Shown here: piece after piece, positions 49,100 through 62,428 of the stretch | Layout of the letters: every line of letters begins with the position of its first letter | How positions within the stretch are numbered: position 1 is the stretch's first letter | Assembly: GCF_000701465.1 (NCBI RefSeq) | Contig: NZ_JNIY01000003.1 | Span: 372,001-436,000 of the forward strand | Source of the DNA: Paraoerskovia marina DSM 21750 | GTDB taxonomy: Bacteria > Actinomycetota > Actinomycetes > Actinomycetales > Cellulomonadaceae | Direction of reading: 5' to 3' | Length of the DNA stretch: 64,000 nucleotides | The notes under the pieces: model-generated | What the model was told of the DNA's origin: nothing | The model's database searches: none | Seen by the model: the letters and a program-made list of their open reading frames with translations, nothing else | Program-made: the position numbers and the translations under genes

Positions 49100-51243
49100 T
49101 GACCACCATGTCTGACACCGCCGTCGAGACCACCGACGACACGGAATCGCGCATCGACGTCGCCGCGCTGCAGGAGCACCTGCTGGGCCGCTGGGCCGAC
49201 CTGCGGCGCGAGGCCCGGGCCACCGCCGGGAGGTCCGCCTTCCACAAGATCGAGGGTCTGAGCAAGGAGGACCACCGCGAGCGCGTGCTCGACCAGTGCC
49301 GCCAGCTCGCCGCCATCGGCCAGGTCCACCTCGGCTTCCCCGAGCGCCTCGGCGGTGGCAACAACCCGGGCGGCAACCTCGCCGGGTTCGAGGAGCTCGT
49401 CGCGGCCGACCCGTCGCTGCAGATCAAGGCCGGCGTCCAGTGGGGGCTCTTCGCCTCCGCCGTCCTCCACCTCGGCGACGAGGCGCAGCAGGACCGCTAC
49501 CTGCCCGACGCCATGGACCTGACCGTTCCCGGCGCGTTCGCGATGACGGAGATCGGTCACGGTTCCGACGTCGCGAGCATCGCGACCACCGCGACGTACG
49601 ACCCGGAGACGGAGGAGTTCGAGATCCACACGCCGTTCCGCGCGGCGTGGAAGGAGTACCTCGGCAACGCCGGACTGCACGCGACGGCGGCCACGGTCTT
49701 CGCCCAGCTCGTCACCCGCGGTGTGAACCACGGCGTGCACTGCTTCTACGTGCCGATCCGCGAGACCCGTCCCGACGGCAGCGCCGGCGACTTCCTGCCC
49801 GGCGTGGGCGGCGAGGACGACGGCCTCAAGGGTGGCCTCAACGGCATCGACAACGGCCGGCTGCACTTCACGCACGTGCGCATCCCGCGCACGGACCTGC
49901 TCGCGCGCTACGGCCAGGTCGCCCCGGACGGCACCTACACCTCCCCGATCGAGAGCCCCGGACGCCGGTTCTTCACGATGCTCGGCTCGCTCGTGCAGGG
50001 CCGTGTCTCGCTCGACGGCGCGGCCTCCAACGCCTCCAAGCTCGGCCTGCAGATCGCCGTGACCTACGGCAACCAGCGCCGCCAGTTCACGGGCGCCTCG
50101 CCGATCGACGAGGTCACGATCATGGACTACGGCACGCACCGTCGTCGTCTGATCCCGGCGATCGCCGAGACGTACGCGACGCACTTCGCGCACGATCGTC
50201 TGCTCGACCTCTTCCACTCGGTGTTCTCGGGCGAGGAGGACACGCCGGAGACCCGCGAGGACCTCGAGACGACCGCCGCCGCACTCAAGGCGACCTCGAC
50301 GCGGTTCGCGCTCGACACGCTCCAGGAGGCCCGCGAGGCCTGCGGCGGCGCGGGGTTCATCGCGGAGAACCGGCTCACCTCGCTGCGCGCCGACATGGAC
50401 GTCTACGCGACGTTCGAGGGCGACAACACGGTGCTGCTGCAGCTCGTCGGCAAGCGCCTGCTGGCCGACTACGCCAAGGAGCTCAAGGGCATCACGCCGG
50501 GCGGGATGGCCCGGTTCGTGGTCGAGCGCGCTGCCGACGCGGCCTACCACCGCACCGGTCTGCGCCGTGCGGTGCAGAACTTCACGGACCAGGGTTCCGC
50601 ACGCCGTGCCGCGGGCCACCTGCGCGAGGAGGAGACGCAGCGCGCGCTGCTGACCGACCGCGTGGACGCGATGGTCGAGGCCGTCGCGATGGCGCTGCGT
50701 CCGGCCCAGAAGGCGAGCCCGGAGAAGGCTGCGGCGATCTTCGACGCGCACCAGTACGAGCTCGTCGAGGCCGCCAAGGCGCACGCCGACCTGCTGCGCT
50801 GGGAGGCCTTCACCCAGGCGCTGTCGACGATCGAGGACGAGGGGACGCGCGCCGTCCTGACGCGGGTCCGCGACCTGTTCGGCCTCACCCTCGTCGAGCG
50901 CAACCTCGCCTGGTACCTCATCGAGGGCCGCATCTCGGCGCAGCGCGCCCGGACCGTCACGAGCTACATCGAGCGGCTGCTCACGCGTCTGCGCCCGCAC
51001 GCCCAGGACCTCGTCGACGGTTGGGGCTTCGGCCAGGAGCACCTGCGCGCGCCGATCGCCTCGGGCATCGAGGCGGAGCGCCAGGACGAGGCTCGCGCGT
51101 ACTTCCGTGCGCTGCGTGCCTCCGGTGACGCCCCGGTCAGCGAGAAGTCGCTGCGCGGGCGCGACGGCAAGGGCAAGCCCAAGGGCGCGCCGGCCACCGA
51201 CTCCAGCGCGGCACGCGACGGGTCCACGCCGAACCCGAGCTGA
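49099..51243 (+). CDS. Acyl-CoA dehydrogenase/oxidase
   Basis: Predicted 714-residue flavoenzyme for the first step of fatty-acid beta-oxidation. Motifs are AFAMTEIGHGSDVASIAT (FAD/substrate), HTPFRAAWKEYLGNAG, REACGGAGFIAENRLTSLRADMDVYATFEGDNTVLLQ with the expected catalytic Glu, and a long C-terminal helical domain. The EGDNTV context and length are closer to peroxisomal acyl-CoA oxidases than to 380-residue dehydrogenases, so it may pass electrons to oxygen. ATG 49099 overlaps the TetR stop. The last 45 residues are low-complexity and charged. Confidence 0.9.
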   Translation: MTTMSDTAVETTDDTESRIDVAALQEHLLGRWADLRREARATAGRSAFHKIEGLSKEDHRERVLDQCRQLAAIGQVHLGFPERLGGGNNPGGNLAGFEELVAADPSLQIKAGVQWGLFASAVLHLGDEAQQDRYLPDAMDLTVPGAFAMTEIGHGSDVASIATTATYDPETEEFEIHTPFRAAWKEYLGNAGLHATAATVFAQLVTRGVNHGVHCFYVPIRETRPDGSAGDFLPGVGGEDDGLKGGLNGIDNGRLHFTHVRIPRTDLLARYGQVAPDGTYTSPIESPGRRFFTMLGSLVQGRVSLDGAASNASKLGLQIAVTYGNQRRQFTGASPIDEVTIMDYGTHRRRLIPAIAETYATHFAHDRLLDLFHSVFSGEEDTPETREDLETTAAALKATSTRFALDTLQEAREACGGAGFIAENRLTSLRADMDVYATFEGDNTVLLQLVGKRLLADYAKELKGITPGGMARFVVERAADAAYHRTGLRRAVQNFTDQGSARRAAGHLREEETQRALLTDRVDAMVEAVAMALRPAQKASPEKAAAIFDAHQYELVEAAKAHADLLRWEAFTQALSTIEDEGTRAVLTRVRDLFGLTLVERNLAWYLIEGRISAQRARTVTSYIERLLTRLRPHAQDLVDGWGFGQEHLRAPIASGIEAERQDEARAYFRALRASGDAPVSEKSLRGRDGKGKPKGAPATDSSAARDGSTPNPS

Positions 51244-51247
51244 CGCC

Positions 51248-52207
51248 TCAAGTCTGCTGCCGACCCGGTGGTCGCGCGCCGGTCCCCGCGGGGAACGCCG
51301 TGCGGCCACCGGGTCGCGCTCGTCGGGGCCGGCCCCGACGGAGCGTCGTCACCGCCACCCCGAGCAGTAGTACGACGCCACCGGTGATCTCCCACAGTCC
51401 CGGAACCTCCCCCTGGACAAGCCAGCCGACGGTGATGCCGACGACGGGGACGAGCATCGCGAACGGCACGACCGCCGACGCCGGGTAGCGCGCGAGCAGG
51501 GTGTTCCAGATGCCGTAGCCCACGAGCGTCGCGAGCCACGCGGTGTAGAGCGTGGAGAGCACAGCCGCGGCCGTGGGGTGCATGACGGCGTCGGCGACGG
51601 CGGCCGGCCCCTCGGTCAGCATCGCGAGCGCGAACAGCGGGACCGGGACGACGGTCGCGGACCAGACCGTCATGGACAGCCCGCCGGTGGCCGTGGGCGT
51701 CGAGGTCGCGCGGCTTGCCGCACGCCGGGCCGCGACGTTGCCGATCGCCCACGAGGTCGCGGCAGCCACGACGAGGAGCAGCCCGAGCGCCGGAGTTGCT
51801 TCAGTGCGGCCGAGCGCGACGACGCCGAGCCCGACAGCGCCGATGAGGACCCCGGCCAGCTGTCGACCGTTCGGTCGCTCCCGCAACGTGAGTGCGGCGG
51901 CGACGACGGTGAGCACCACCTGGGCCTGAAGCACCAACGACGCGAGTCCGGCGGGCATCCCGAGCGCGAGCGCCGTGTAGAGCAGGGAGAACTGCCCCAG
52001 GCTCATGAACGCCCCGACGGCGACGACGTCGCGCCACGGGACGACCGGGCGTGGCACGAGGAGCAAGGCCGGGAAGAGTACGACGACGAATCGGACGGCG
52101 AGCAGGACGGTCGGGGGTACGTCGGCCACGCCGATGTCGATGACGACGAAGTTCGAGCCCCAGATCGCGACGACGAGAAGGGCAAGTGCGATGTGGCGGG
52201 AGGGCAT
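51248..52207 (-). CDS. EamA-family (DMT) transporter
   Basis: Predicted 319-residue inner-membrane exporter with ten hydrophobic helices in two EamA repeats (LLVVAIWGSNFVVIDIGV... and GLLLVVAAATSWAIGNVAARR). Relatives of the RhtA/YdcZ type export amino acids or metabolites; substrate unknown. ATG 52207 is used; ATG 52237 would add ten hydrophilic residues. The C-terminus is an Arg/Pro/Gly-rich cytoplasmic tail. It is divergent from a LysR gene, a common regulator-transporter arrangement, and converges on the oxidase gene with a 4 bp gap. Confidence 0.9.
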   Translation of the reverse strand: MPSRHIALALLVVAIWGSNFVVIDIGVADVPPTVLLAVRFVVVLFPALLLVPRPVVPWRDVVAVGAFMSLGQFSLLYTALALGMPAGLASLVLQAQVVLTVVAAALTLRERPNGRQLAGVLIGAVGLGVVALGRTEATPALGLLLVVAAATSWAIGNVAARRAASRATSTPTATGGLSMTVWSATVVPVPLFALAMLTEGPAAVADAVMHPTAAAVLSTLYTAWLATLVGYGIWNTLLARYPASAVVPFAMLVPVVGITVGWLVQGEVPGLWEITGGVVLLLGVAVTTLRRGRPRRARPGGRTAFPAGTGARPPGRQQT

Positions 52208-52279
52208 GGCCCTATCGTCGGGCGGTCGATTGTTCATGTCTAGCGAAGATTCTTGACCATGACGTCGTAGCATTGCTTC

Positions 52280-53176
52280 ATGATCGATCTCGGTGCTGTT
52301 CAGGCCATCGTCGCGATCGACCGCTGCGGCTCGGTCGGCGGAGCGGCGGACGAGCTCGGCTTCACGTCGTCGGCGATCTCGCAGCAGGTGAAGCGGCTGG
52401 AGGCCCAGATGGGCGCCGTGCTGGTCGAACGGGCGGGCCGCGGCGTCGTGCTGACCGCCGCCGGTCGGCAGGTGGCTGCCGCGGGAGCGGACCTCGCGAC
52501 CCGCGTGGAGGCGCTGCGCTCCGGCGTGCAGGCGGAGGCCGGGCAACCGACAGGGCTGATCCGGCTCGCCACGTTCTCGACCGCGATGCGCGGCCTGGTG
52601 CCGGGCCTGATCGCCGCGGTACGCCGCGACGCCCCGGATCTCGACGTGGCAGTGCGCGAGCTGGACCCGTGGGACGCCGTCGCCGACGTCGCGGCCGGCC
52701 GGTCCGACGTCGCGCTCGTCCACCACTGGGAGGGTGTCGGGCTGCAGATCCCGCCGGCGCTACGGCGCGAACGGGTGCTTCTCGACGTCGCCGACGTGCT
52801 GGTGCACCGCGACGACCCGCTGGCGGGCCGGGAGGTCGTGACGGCGACGCAGCTGCTCGACCGTCCGTGGGCGTCGTCGCCCGAGGGCACGATCTGCCAC
52901 GAGTGGTTCTGCCACATGTTCCGCGACGCCGGGCGGACCCCGACCGTCGCGTTCCGGTGCCTCGAGTTCGCCTCCCAGGTCGAGCTCGTCGCGCACGGGC
53001 TGGCGGTCGCGCTCGTGCCACGCCTGGGCCGCGGTACGTTGCCCGCGTCGGTGGTGGCGATCCCGGCCCGCGACCCGGAGCCGACCAGGCCGGTCGACGT
53101 GGTCTGGCGGGCGTCGATGACGGCGTCTCCCGCCGTCGCCGCGGTGCGTGGGGCTGCCATCGCGCAGGCGGGGTGA
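52280..53176 (+). CDS. LysR-family transcriptional regulator
   Basis: Predicted 298-residue regulator. Winged HTH at residues 3-60 (AVQAIVAIDRCGSVGGAADELGFTSSAISQQVKRLE) and a LysR substrate domain (90-290). It faces the EamA exporter gene across 72 bp and most likely controls it. ATG 52280 gives the standard LysR N-terminus. The 133 bp gap to purL carries the purL promoter candidate. Confidence 0.92.
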   Translation: MIDLGAVQAIVAIDRCGSVGGAADELGFTSSAISQQVKRLEAQMGAVLVERAGRGVVLTAAGRQVAAAGADLATRVEALRSGVQAEAGQPTGLIRLATFSTAMRGLVPGLIAAVRRDAPDLDVAVRELDPWDAVADVAAGRSDVALVHHWEGVGLQIPPALRRERVLLDVADVLVHRDDPLAGREVVTATQLLDRPWASSPEGTICHEWFCHMFRDAGRTPTVAFRCLEFASQVELVAHGLAVALVPRLGRGTLPASVVAIPARDPEPTRPVDVVWRASMTASPAVAAVRGAAIAQAG

Positions 53177-53256
53177 TCCGCTGCCCGCTCCAGGGCGCCG
53201 GAGCGCCGCTGGAGGCCGAAGGGCGGACGGGCTCCGGGCCGACGTCGCGACGCCGG

Positions 53257-53262
53257 TAGACT
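53257..53262 (+). promoter_or_regulatory. Putative -10 box (TAGACT) upstream of purL
   Basis: GGTAGACT, the same string found before purD and (as AGTAGACT) purA, lies 47 bp before the purL start, giving a short leader. Confidence 0.5.
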
Positions 53263-53309
53263 CAGGCCCGCGCCGTCGCGCACCCTGACCACTCCACCCG
53301 AGGGATCCG

Positions 53310-55676
<2,367 letters not shown>

Positions 55677-55684
55677 CCGACCCC

Positions 55685-55726
55685 GACGCCCCTCCCCCCT
55701 GCCGACGACGCAGGGGGAGGGGCGTC
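55685..55726 (+). terminator. Hairpin terminator after purL
   Basis: A stem of about 17 bp with one bulged C (GACGCCCCTC... paired with ...GAGGGGCGTC) and a CGACGAC loop starts nine bases after the purL stop. Confidence 0.8.
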
Positions 55727-55805
55727 GTCGTCCTCGGACACCGATGGCCCCCGGGCCTCCGCATCGCTAGCGTAGGAGGCGTCGAGGAGGACGAGGAGGA
55801 CGGCC

Positions 55806-56171
55806 GTGTGGCTCGCGGGTGCGGTTGCGACGGTGGTGGCGGGCATGGTGGTGCTCTCCGCGCTCCTTCGCGTGCGGGCGAAGCGCCGTGACCTGCACGT
55901 CGAGCACGACCCGATGCGGGTGCTGCGCGTCCAGGTCCGGCTGGGCGAGCTCGCCGCCGAGCTGCGGCGCATCGAGGCCGACCGTGCCCTGTACGGGCGG
56001 GCGCACCACTACTTCGCGGTCCGGGGCGCGTACGATGCACTGCTGCAGGAGGCCTGCGAGCTGGTGGGACTGACGACGACGCAGCGGATCCTGCGTGCCG
56101 GGGAGCAGGAGGGCGCGGACGAGCGCCTGCGTGAGGAGCTCGAGCTGAGCTCGCGCGGCTGGTCCTGGTGA
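55806..56171 (+). CDS. Small single-helix membrane protein of unknown function
   Basis: Predicted 121-residue protein with one N-terminal transmembrane helix (about residues 2-22, [20 protein letters not shown]) followed by a basic stop-transfer segment (RVRAKRRD) and a charged helical cytoplasmic region rich in Arg, Glu and Leu. No known family is recognised; the pattern [21 protein letters not shown] is typical of conserved actinobacterial hypotheticals found near purL. GTG 55806 is the only reasonable start. Confidence 0.75.
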   Translation: MWLAGAVATVVAGMVVLSALLRVRAKRRDLHVEHDPMRVLRVQVRLGELAAELRRIEADRALYGRAHHYFAVRGAYDALLQEACELVGLTTTQRILRAGEQEGADERLREELELSSRGWSW

Positions 56172-56212
56172 CCCGTCGACCCAGTTCGTCGGCGCCGGGC
56201 CGCGACGCACGA

Positions 56213-56245
56213 ACGCCCGCCCGACCACGAGGGTCGGACGGGCGT
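56213..56245. terminator. Convergent hairpin terminator before icd
   Basis: A 13-pair stem with one internal mismatch (ACGCCCG-C-CCGACC against GGTCGG-A-CGGGCGT) and a 5-base loop separates the small membrane protein gene from convergent icd. Confidence 0.75.
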
Positions 56246-56261
56246 CGTCGCGCGGGGGACG

Positions 56262-58538
<2,277 letters not shown>

Positions 58539-58649
58539 CCGCGTCGTCCCGCTGTCGAAACTGTGCCCGCGGCCGCACCGCAGGCGCGCAGGGGCGCGGT
58601 CGCGGCTGGATAGTCTGGCCCCGCCACGCCCGACACCCCTGGAGGAACC

Positions 58650-59375
58650 ATGCCCGCCCCCGTGCTCGAGATCGCTGTCCAGGACGTCGCCGGGGTGCGG
58701 GTGGCCGCAGACGTGGGTGCAGCCCGGGTGGAGCTGTGCGCCGCCCTCGGGGCGACCGGGGGCCTGACGCCGAGCGTCGGCCTGCTGGAGGCGGCCGTCG
58801 GCGCCGCCGGCACCGTCGGGGTTCACCCGCTGATCCGACCCCGTGCCGGGGGATTCGTCTACGACGACGACGAGCTCGACACGCAGGTGCGCGACGTGCG
58901 CGCGGCCGTCCGGGCCGGTGCCGCCGGTGTCGTCGTCGGTGTCCTCACGGTGGACGGCGCCGTGGACGCCGAGGCGGTGGCGCGACTTGTCGAGGCGGCG
59001 GACGGGCGTGAGGTCACCTTTCACCGGGCGTTCGACGTCGTCCCGGACGTCGGTCTGTCGGTCTCCGCGCTGACGACGCTGGGTGTGACCCGGGTGCTGA
59101 CCTCGGGCGGTGCGGCCGCGGCTGCCGACGGCCTGCTGCGGCTCGGGGAGACGGTCCGTGCGGCGGACGGGGGGCTTCAGGTGATGGCCGGGGGCGGCGT
59201 GCGCCCCTCGGACGTCGCTGCGCTGGCCGCCGTCGGCGTCGACGCCGTGCACCTGTCGGCCAAGACGCTCCGTGCGGAGGCCGCCGGCCCCGGCGGTGGG
59301 GCGGACGCGGGCTACGAGGTCACGAGCGCGGAGATCGCGACGGCCGCCGCCGAGGCTGTTCGGGCCCTCGCCTAG
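58650..59375 (+). CDS. cutC: CutC-family protein
   Basis: Predicted 241-residue TIM-barrel protein. LEIAVQDVAGVRVAADVGAARVELCAAL at the start, VHPLIRPRAGGFVYDDDE, VTFHRAFDVV and MAGGGVRPSDV match the CutC family, first linked to copper homeostasis in E. coli; that role has been questioned and the true activity is unclear. ATG 58650 follows GGAGGAACC. It is divergent from icd. The 273 bp after it contain an AT-rich patch before the ABC transporter. Confidence 0.93.
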   Translation: MPAPVLEIAVQDVAGVRVAADVGAARVELCAALGATGGLTPSVGLLEAAVGAAGTVGVHPLIRPRAGGFVYDDDELDTQVRDVRAAVRAGAAGVVVGVLTVDGAVDAEAVARLVEAADGREVTFHRAFDVVPDVGLSVSALTTLGVTRVLTSGGAAAAADGLLRLGETVRAADGGLQVMAGGGVRPSDVAALAAVGVDAVHLSAKTLRAEAAGPGGGADAGYEVTSAEIATAAAEAVRALA

Positions 59376-59504
59376 CGTCTCGCGATGTGGGCGTAGGTCG
59401 CGGGAATGTCCCGTGCCGCGTGGGAGCGATGCCACCCATGGCCCCTCCGTCGAACGGGCGCCTGTTGTGTCGATGCAGGTCATCACGCCTTTCGTCAGGC
59501 CCGG

Positions 59505-59575
59505 GTCTCGGTTAGGTAACTTTCTAGAGCAATTGGCGGTGTGACCAGAATCATTGGTTAGGGTTCCTCACACAA
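59505..59575 (+). promoter_or_regulatory. AT-rich putative promoter region of the ABC transporter
   Basis: Between cutC and the binding-protein gene lies an AT-rich stretch with a repeated GGTTAGG and candidate boxes TTGGCG (59533-59538) and TAGGGT (59559-59564), 20 bp apart. The downstream leader (to 59648) has a GCACA-ACGA-TGTGC hairpin. No known operator is recognised. Confidence 0.35.
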
Positions 59576-59648
59576 CGCCCCGCAGGGGGCGACCACGCAC
59601 AACGATGTGCGGCGTGCACACGCCGACCATCGCCTTCCGAAAGGACCG

Positions 59649-61358
59649 ATGATGATCCGAAGCACGGGCCGCAAGCGCCTGTACACGGCCGTCACCCTGG
59701 TGGCCGGTGTGTCCCTCCTCGCCGCAGGCTGCGGCTCGAGCGACTCGGAGGAGGGGGACTCGAACGAGACCACCGCCAGTGCCGAGGGCACCGCGACCGA
59801 CCGCGAGCTCGTGGTCTGGGCCGGCGCGCAGCAGCCGATCCCCGAGAACTTCAACCCGTACGCGCCCGAGGTCCAGCACCTCGCCACGGGTGGCGTCTAC
59901 GAGACGCTCTTCTACTACAACAAGGCGTCGTCCGGTGAGCCCACGCCGCTGCTCGGTGAGTCCTTCGAGTTCAACGAGGACGGCACGGAGCTGACGATCC
60001 AGGTCCGCCAGGGCGTCAAGTGGAGCGACGGCGAGGACTTCACGGTCGACGACGTCGTCTACTCGCTCACCAACGAGAACTCGAAGCCTGCGTATATCAC
60101 CGGCGCCGAGGCCGTGGACGACACGACCGTCAAGGTGACCTTCGACGGCGCGCAGTTCACCAACGAGTTCTCGATCCTCGGTTCGACCTGGATGCTCCCC
60201 GAGCACGTCTGGGCAGACCTGGGCGAGGACCCGCTGACCTGGCCGAACGCCGAGCCGGTCGGGACCGGCCCGTACCTGCTCGACACGTTCTCCGACGCCG
60301 CCTACACCGCGAAGGCGAACCCCGACTACTGGGGTGGCGAGCCGAACGTCAAGAGCGTCCGCTACATCGGCATCGACGCCAACCAGTCGGCCGAAGACCT
60401 CCTGCGCACCGGCCAGCTCGACTGGGCCGGCATGTTCGTGCCGGACGCCGACTCGCTCGTCGCCTCGGCGAACCTCGGCTACATCAACACGCCGCAGGAC
60501 CCGACCGTGCTCTACACCTGCTCGAACGCCGACCTCGGGTGCGAGGGCGACCAGACGGACGTCGCCGTCCGTCAGGCGCTGAACCTCGCGATCGACCGTG
60601 GTCAGATCAACGACAAGGCGTTCGTCGGCCTGGCCGGCGACATCTCCCCGACGTTCGCGCTGCTCGGCCGCGACGACGACTGGATCTCGCCCGACGTCGA
60701 GGCGGAGAGCCCGCAGACCGCGGACGTCGAGGCCGCCGGCGCGATCCTCGATGAGGCCGGCTACGCCAAGGGCGACGACGGCATCTACGCCAAGGACGGC
60801 GACCCGATCGAGCTCACGCTGACGTCGGTCGACGGCTGGACCGACTACAACAACGCCGCGAAGCTCATCGAGGAGCAGGCCACGGCCGCCGGCATGAAGG
60901 TGACCGCCTCGACGATCTCCTGGAACGAGTTCGCCGCAGCCCGTGACACGGGTGACTTCGAGATGATCATGGGCGGTGTCGTCGGGACCTCGGTGCCGGA
61001 CCCGTTCCAGATCTACCGCGACTGGTTCTCCGGTCCCGCGACCTCTGAGGTCGGCGAGTCGATCCCCGAGGGCTACTGGGGCTTCGCGCGCTACTCGAAC
61101 CCGGTCGTCGACGACGCCGTGAGCGAGGCTGCCTCGACCAACGACGTCGACACCAAGAAGGCTGCCTACGCCGCGATCCAGGAGGAGATCACCCGTGACC
61201 TCCCCTACATCCCGCTCGTGATCAACGCGACGCAGACGTTCTACAACCAGACGGACTACACGGGCTGGCCCACGGAGGACAACCTCTACGCCTTCCCGCC
61301 GTCCTGGGGCTCCGGGGCCTCCGGCGTCGTGCTGCACCAGCTCGGCGGCACCGAGTAA
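59649..61358 (+). CDS. ABC transporter family-5 substrate-binding lipoprotein
   Basis: Predicted 569-residue exported binding protein (SBP_bac_5). Basic N-terminus, hydrophobic run and lipobox LAAGC (Cys28), then an acidic Ser/Thr linker and the DppA/OppA fold with LTIQVRQGVKWSDGEDFTVDDVVYSL, VGTGPYLL and the C-terminal half. Relatives bind peptides or, in several cellulolytic bacteria, oligosaccharides; with cellulases in the window a cello-oligosaccharide ligand is possible but unproven. ATG 59649 follows GAAAGGACC; ATG 59652 is equivalent. It heads an operon with two permeases and an ATPase. Confidence 0.93.
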   Translation: MMIRSTGRKRLYTAVTLVAGVSLLAAGCGSSDSEEGDSNETTASAEGTATDRELVVWAGAQQPIPENFNPYAPEVQHLATGGVYETLFYYNKASSGEPTPLLGESFEFNEDGTELTIQVRQGVKWSDGEDFTVDDVVYSLTNENSKPAYITGAEAVDDTTVKVTFDGAQFTNEFSILGSTWMLPEHVWADLGEDPLTWPNAEPVGTGPYLLDTFSDAAYTAKANPDYWGGEPNVKSVRYIGIDANQSAEDLLRTGQLDWAGMFVPDADSLVASANLGYINTPQDPTVLYTCSNADLGCEGDQTDVAVRQALNLAIDRGQINDKAFVGLAGDISPTFALLGRDDDWISPDVEAESPQTADVEAAGAILDEAGYAKGDDGIYAKDGDPIELTLTSVDGWTDYNNAAKLIEEQATAAGMKVTASTISWNEFAAARDTGDFEMIMGGVVGTSVPDPFQIYRDWFSGPATSEVGESIPEGYWGFARYSNPVVDDAVSEAASTNDVDTKKAAYAAIQEEITRDLPYIPLVINATQTFYNQTDYTGWPTEDNLYAFPPSWGSGASGVVLHQLGGTE

Positions 61359-61438
61359 GACGCTGCTGAGCCACTGAAGAGGCGCCTGATGTTCCACCTG
61401 TGCACGGCGTTCCGTACGCCGGAAAGCGAGACCGATCG

Positions 61439-62428
61439 ATGAGTTACTACGGCCGGCGGATCGTCGTCTACGCGATCACGCTCTGGGCGGCAATCTCCCT
61501 GAACTTCCTTCTCCCGCGACTCCTGCCGGGCAACCCGGCAGACATCATGATCGCGCAGATGAGCAGGTCGGGCGACGTCTCCGAAGCACAGATCATGAAC
61601 ATCAGGCGCCTCTTCGGCAACCCCGAGGCCTCGCTCTGGGAGCAGTACCTCCAGTACTGGCAGCAGATCGCCCAGGGCGACCTCGGGATCTCCTCGCAGT
61701 TCTTCCCGGAGAAGGTCACCAGCCTGATCGGCGGGGCACTGCCCTGGTCGATCGGTCTGATCGGGACCGCGACCCTCATCGCCTTCGCCCTCGGCATCGG
61801 CCTCGGCGCCCTGGCCGGGTGGAAGCGCGGCACGTGGGTCGACCAGCTCGTCCCGTCGACGACCCTCCTGCAGTCCCTGCCCTACTTCTGGGTCGCGCTC
61901 GTTCTCATCTACGTGTTCGCGGTGCAGCTCCAGTGGTTCCCGATCGTCGGCGGCTACAACTTCTTCGTCTTCAACGCCCCCGAGTGGAGCTGGGCCTTCG
62001 TCGGCTCGGTGCTCTACCACGCGGTCCTGCCGGCGGCGACGATCGTCATCAGCGCCGTCGGTGGCTGGCTGCTCGGCATGCGCAACATGATGGTCTCCAC
62101 CATGGGCGAGGACTACGTGACCACCGCCGAGGCCAAGGGCCTCAGCCCCCGCCGCGTGATGATCACGTACGGCGCACGTAACGCGGTCCTGCCCTCCATC
62201 GCCGGAGTCGGCATCGCCCTCGGCTTCGTCGTCGGCGGCTCGGTGATCATGGAGCAGGTCTTCAGCTACCCGGGCCTCGGCAAGCTCATGATCACCGCGG
62301 TGCGGGGCAACGACTACGCCCTGATGCAGGGCGTGTTCCTCGTCATCACCCTGACCGTTCTCGTCACCATGTTCATCACGGACATCGTGTACGGGCTCAT
62401 CGACCCGAGGGCGCGACAGAATGCCTGA
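61439..62428 (+). CDS. ABC transporter permease (DppB-like)
   Basis: Predicted 329-residue inner-membrane permease with six helices and the binding-protein-dependent transport signature (EAKGLSPRRVMITYGARNAVLP). The first helix and extended extracytoplasmic loop (FLLPRLLPGNPADIM...) are typical of the B-type family-5 permeases. ATG 61439 is 80 bp after the binding-protein stop. It overlaps the second permease by 8 bp. Confidence 0.95.
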   Translation: MSYYGRRIVVYAITLWAAISLNFLLPRLLPGNPADIMIAQMSRSGDVSEAQIMNIRRLFGNPEASLWEQYLQYWQQIAQGDLGISSQFFPEKVTSLIGGALPWSIGLIGTATLIAFALGIGLGALAGWKRGTWVDQLVPSTTLLQSLPYFWVALVLIYVFAVQLQWFPIVGGYNFFVFNAPEWSWAFVGSVLYHAVLPAATIVISAVGGWLLGMRNMMVSTMGEDYVTTAEAKGLSPRRVMITYGARNAVLPSIAGVGIALGFVVGGSVIMEQVFSYPGLGKLMITAVRGNDYALMQGVFLVITLTVLVTMFITDIVYGLIDPRARQNA

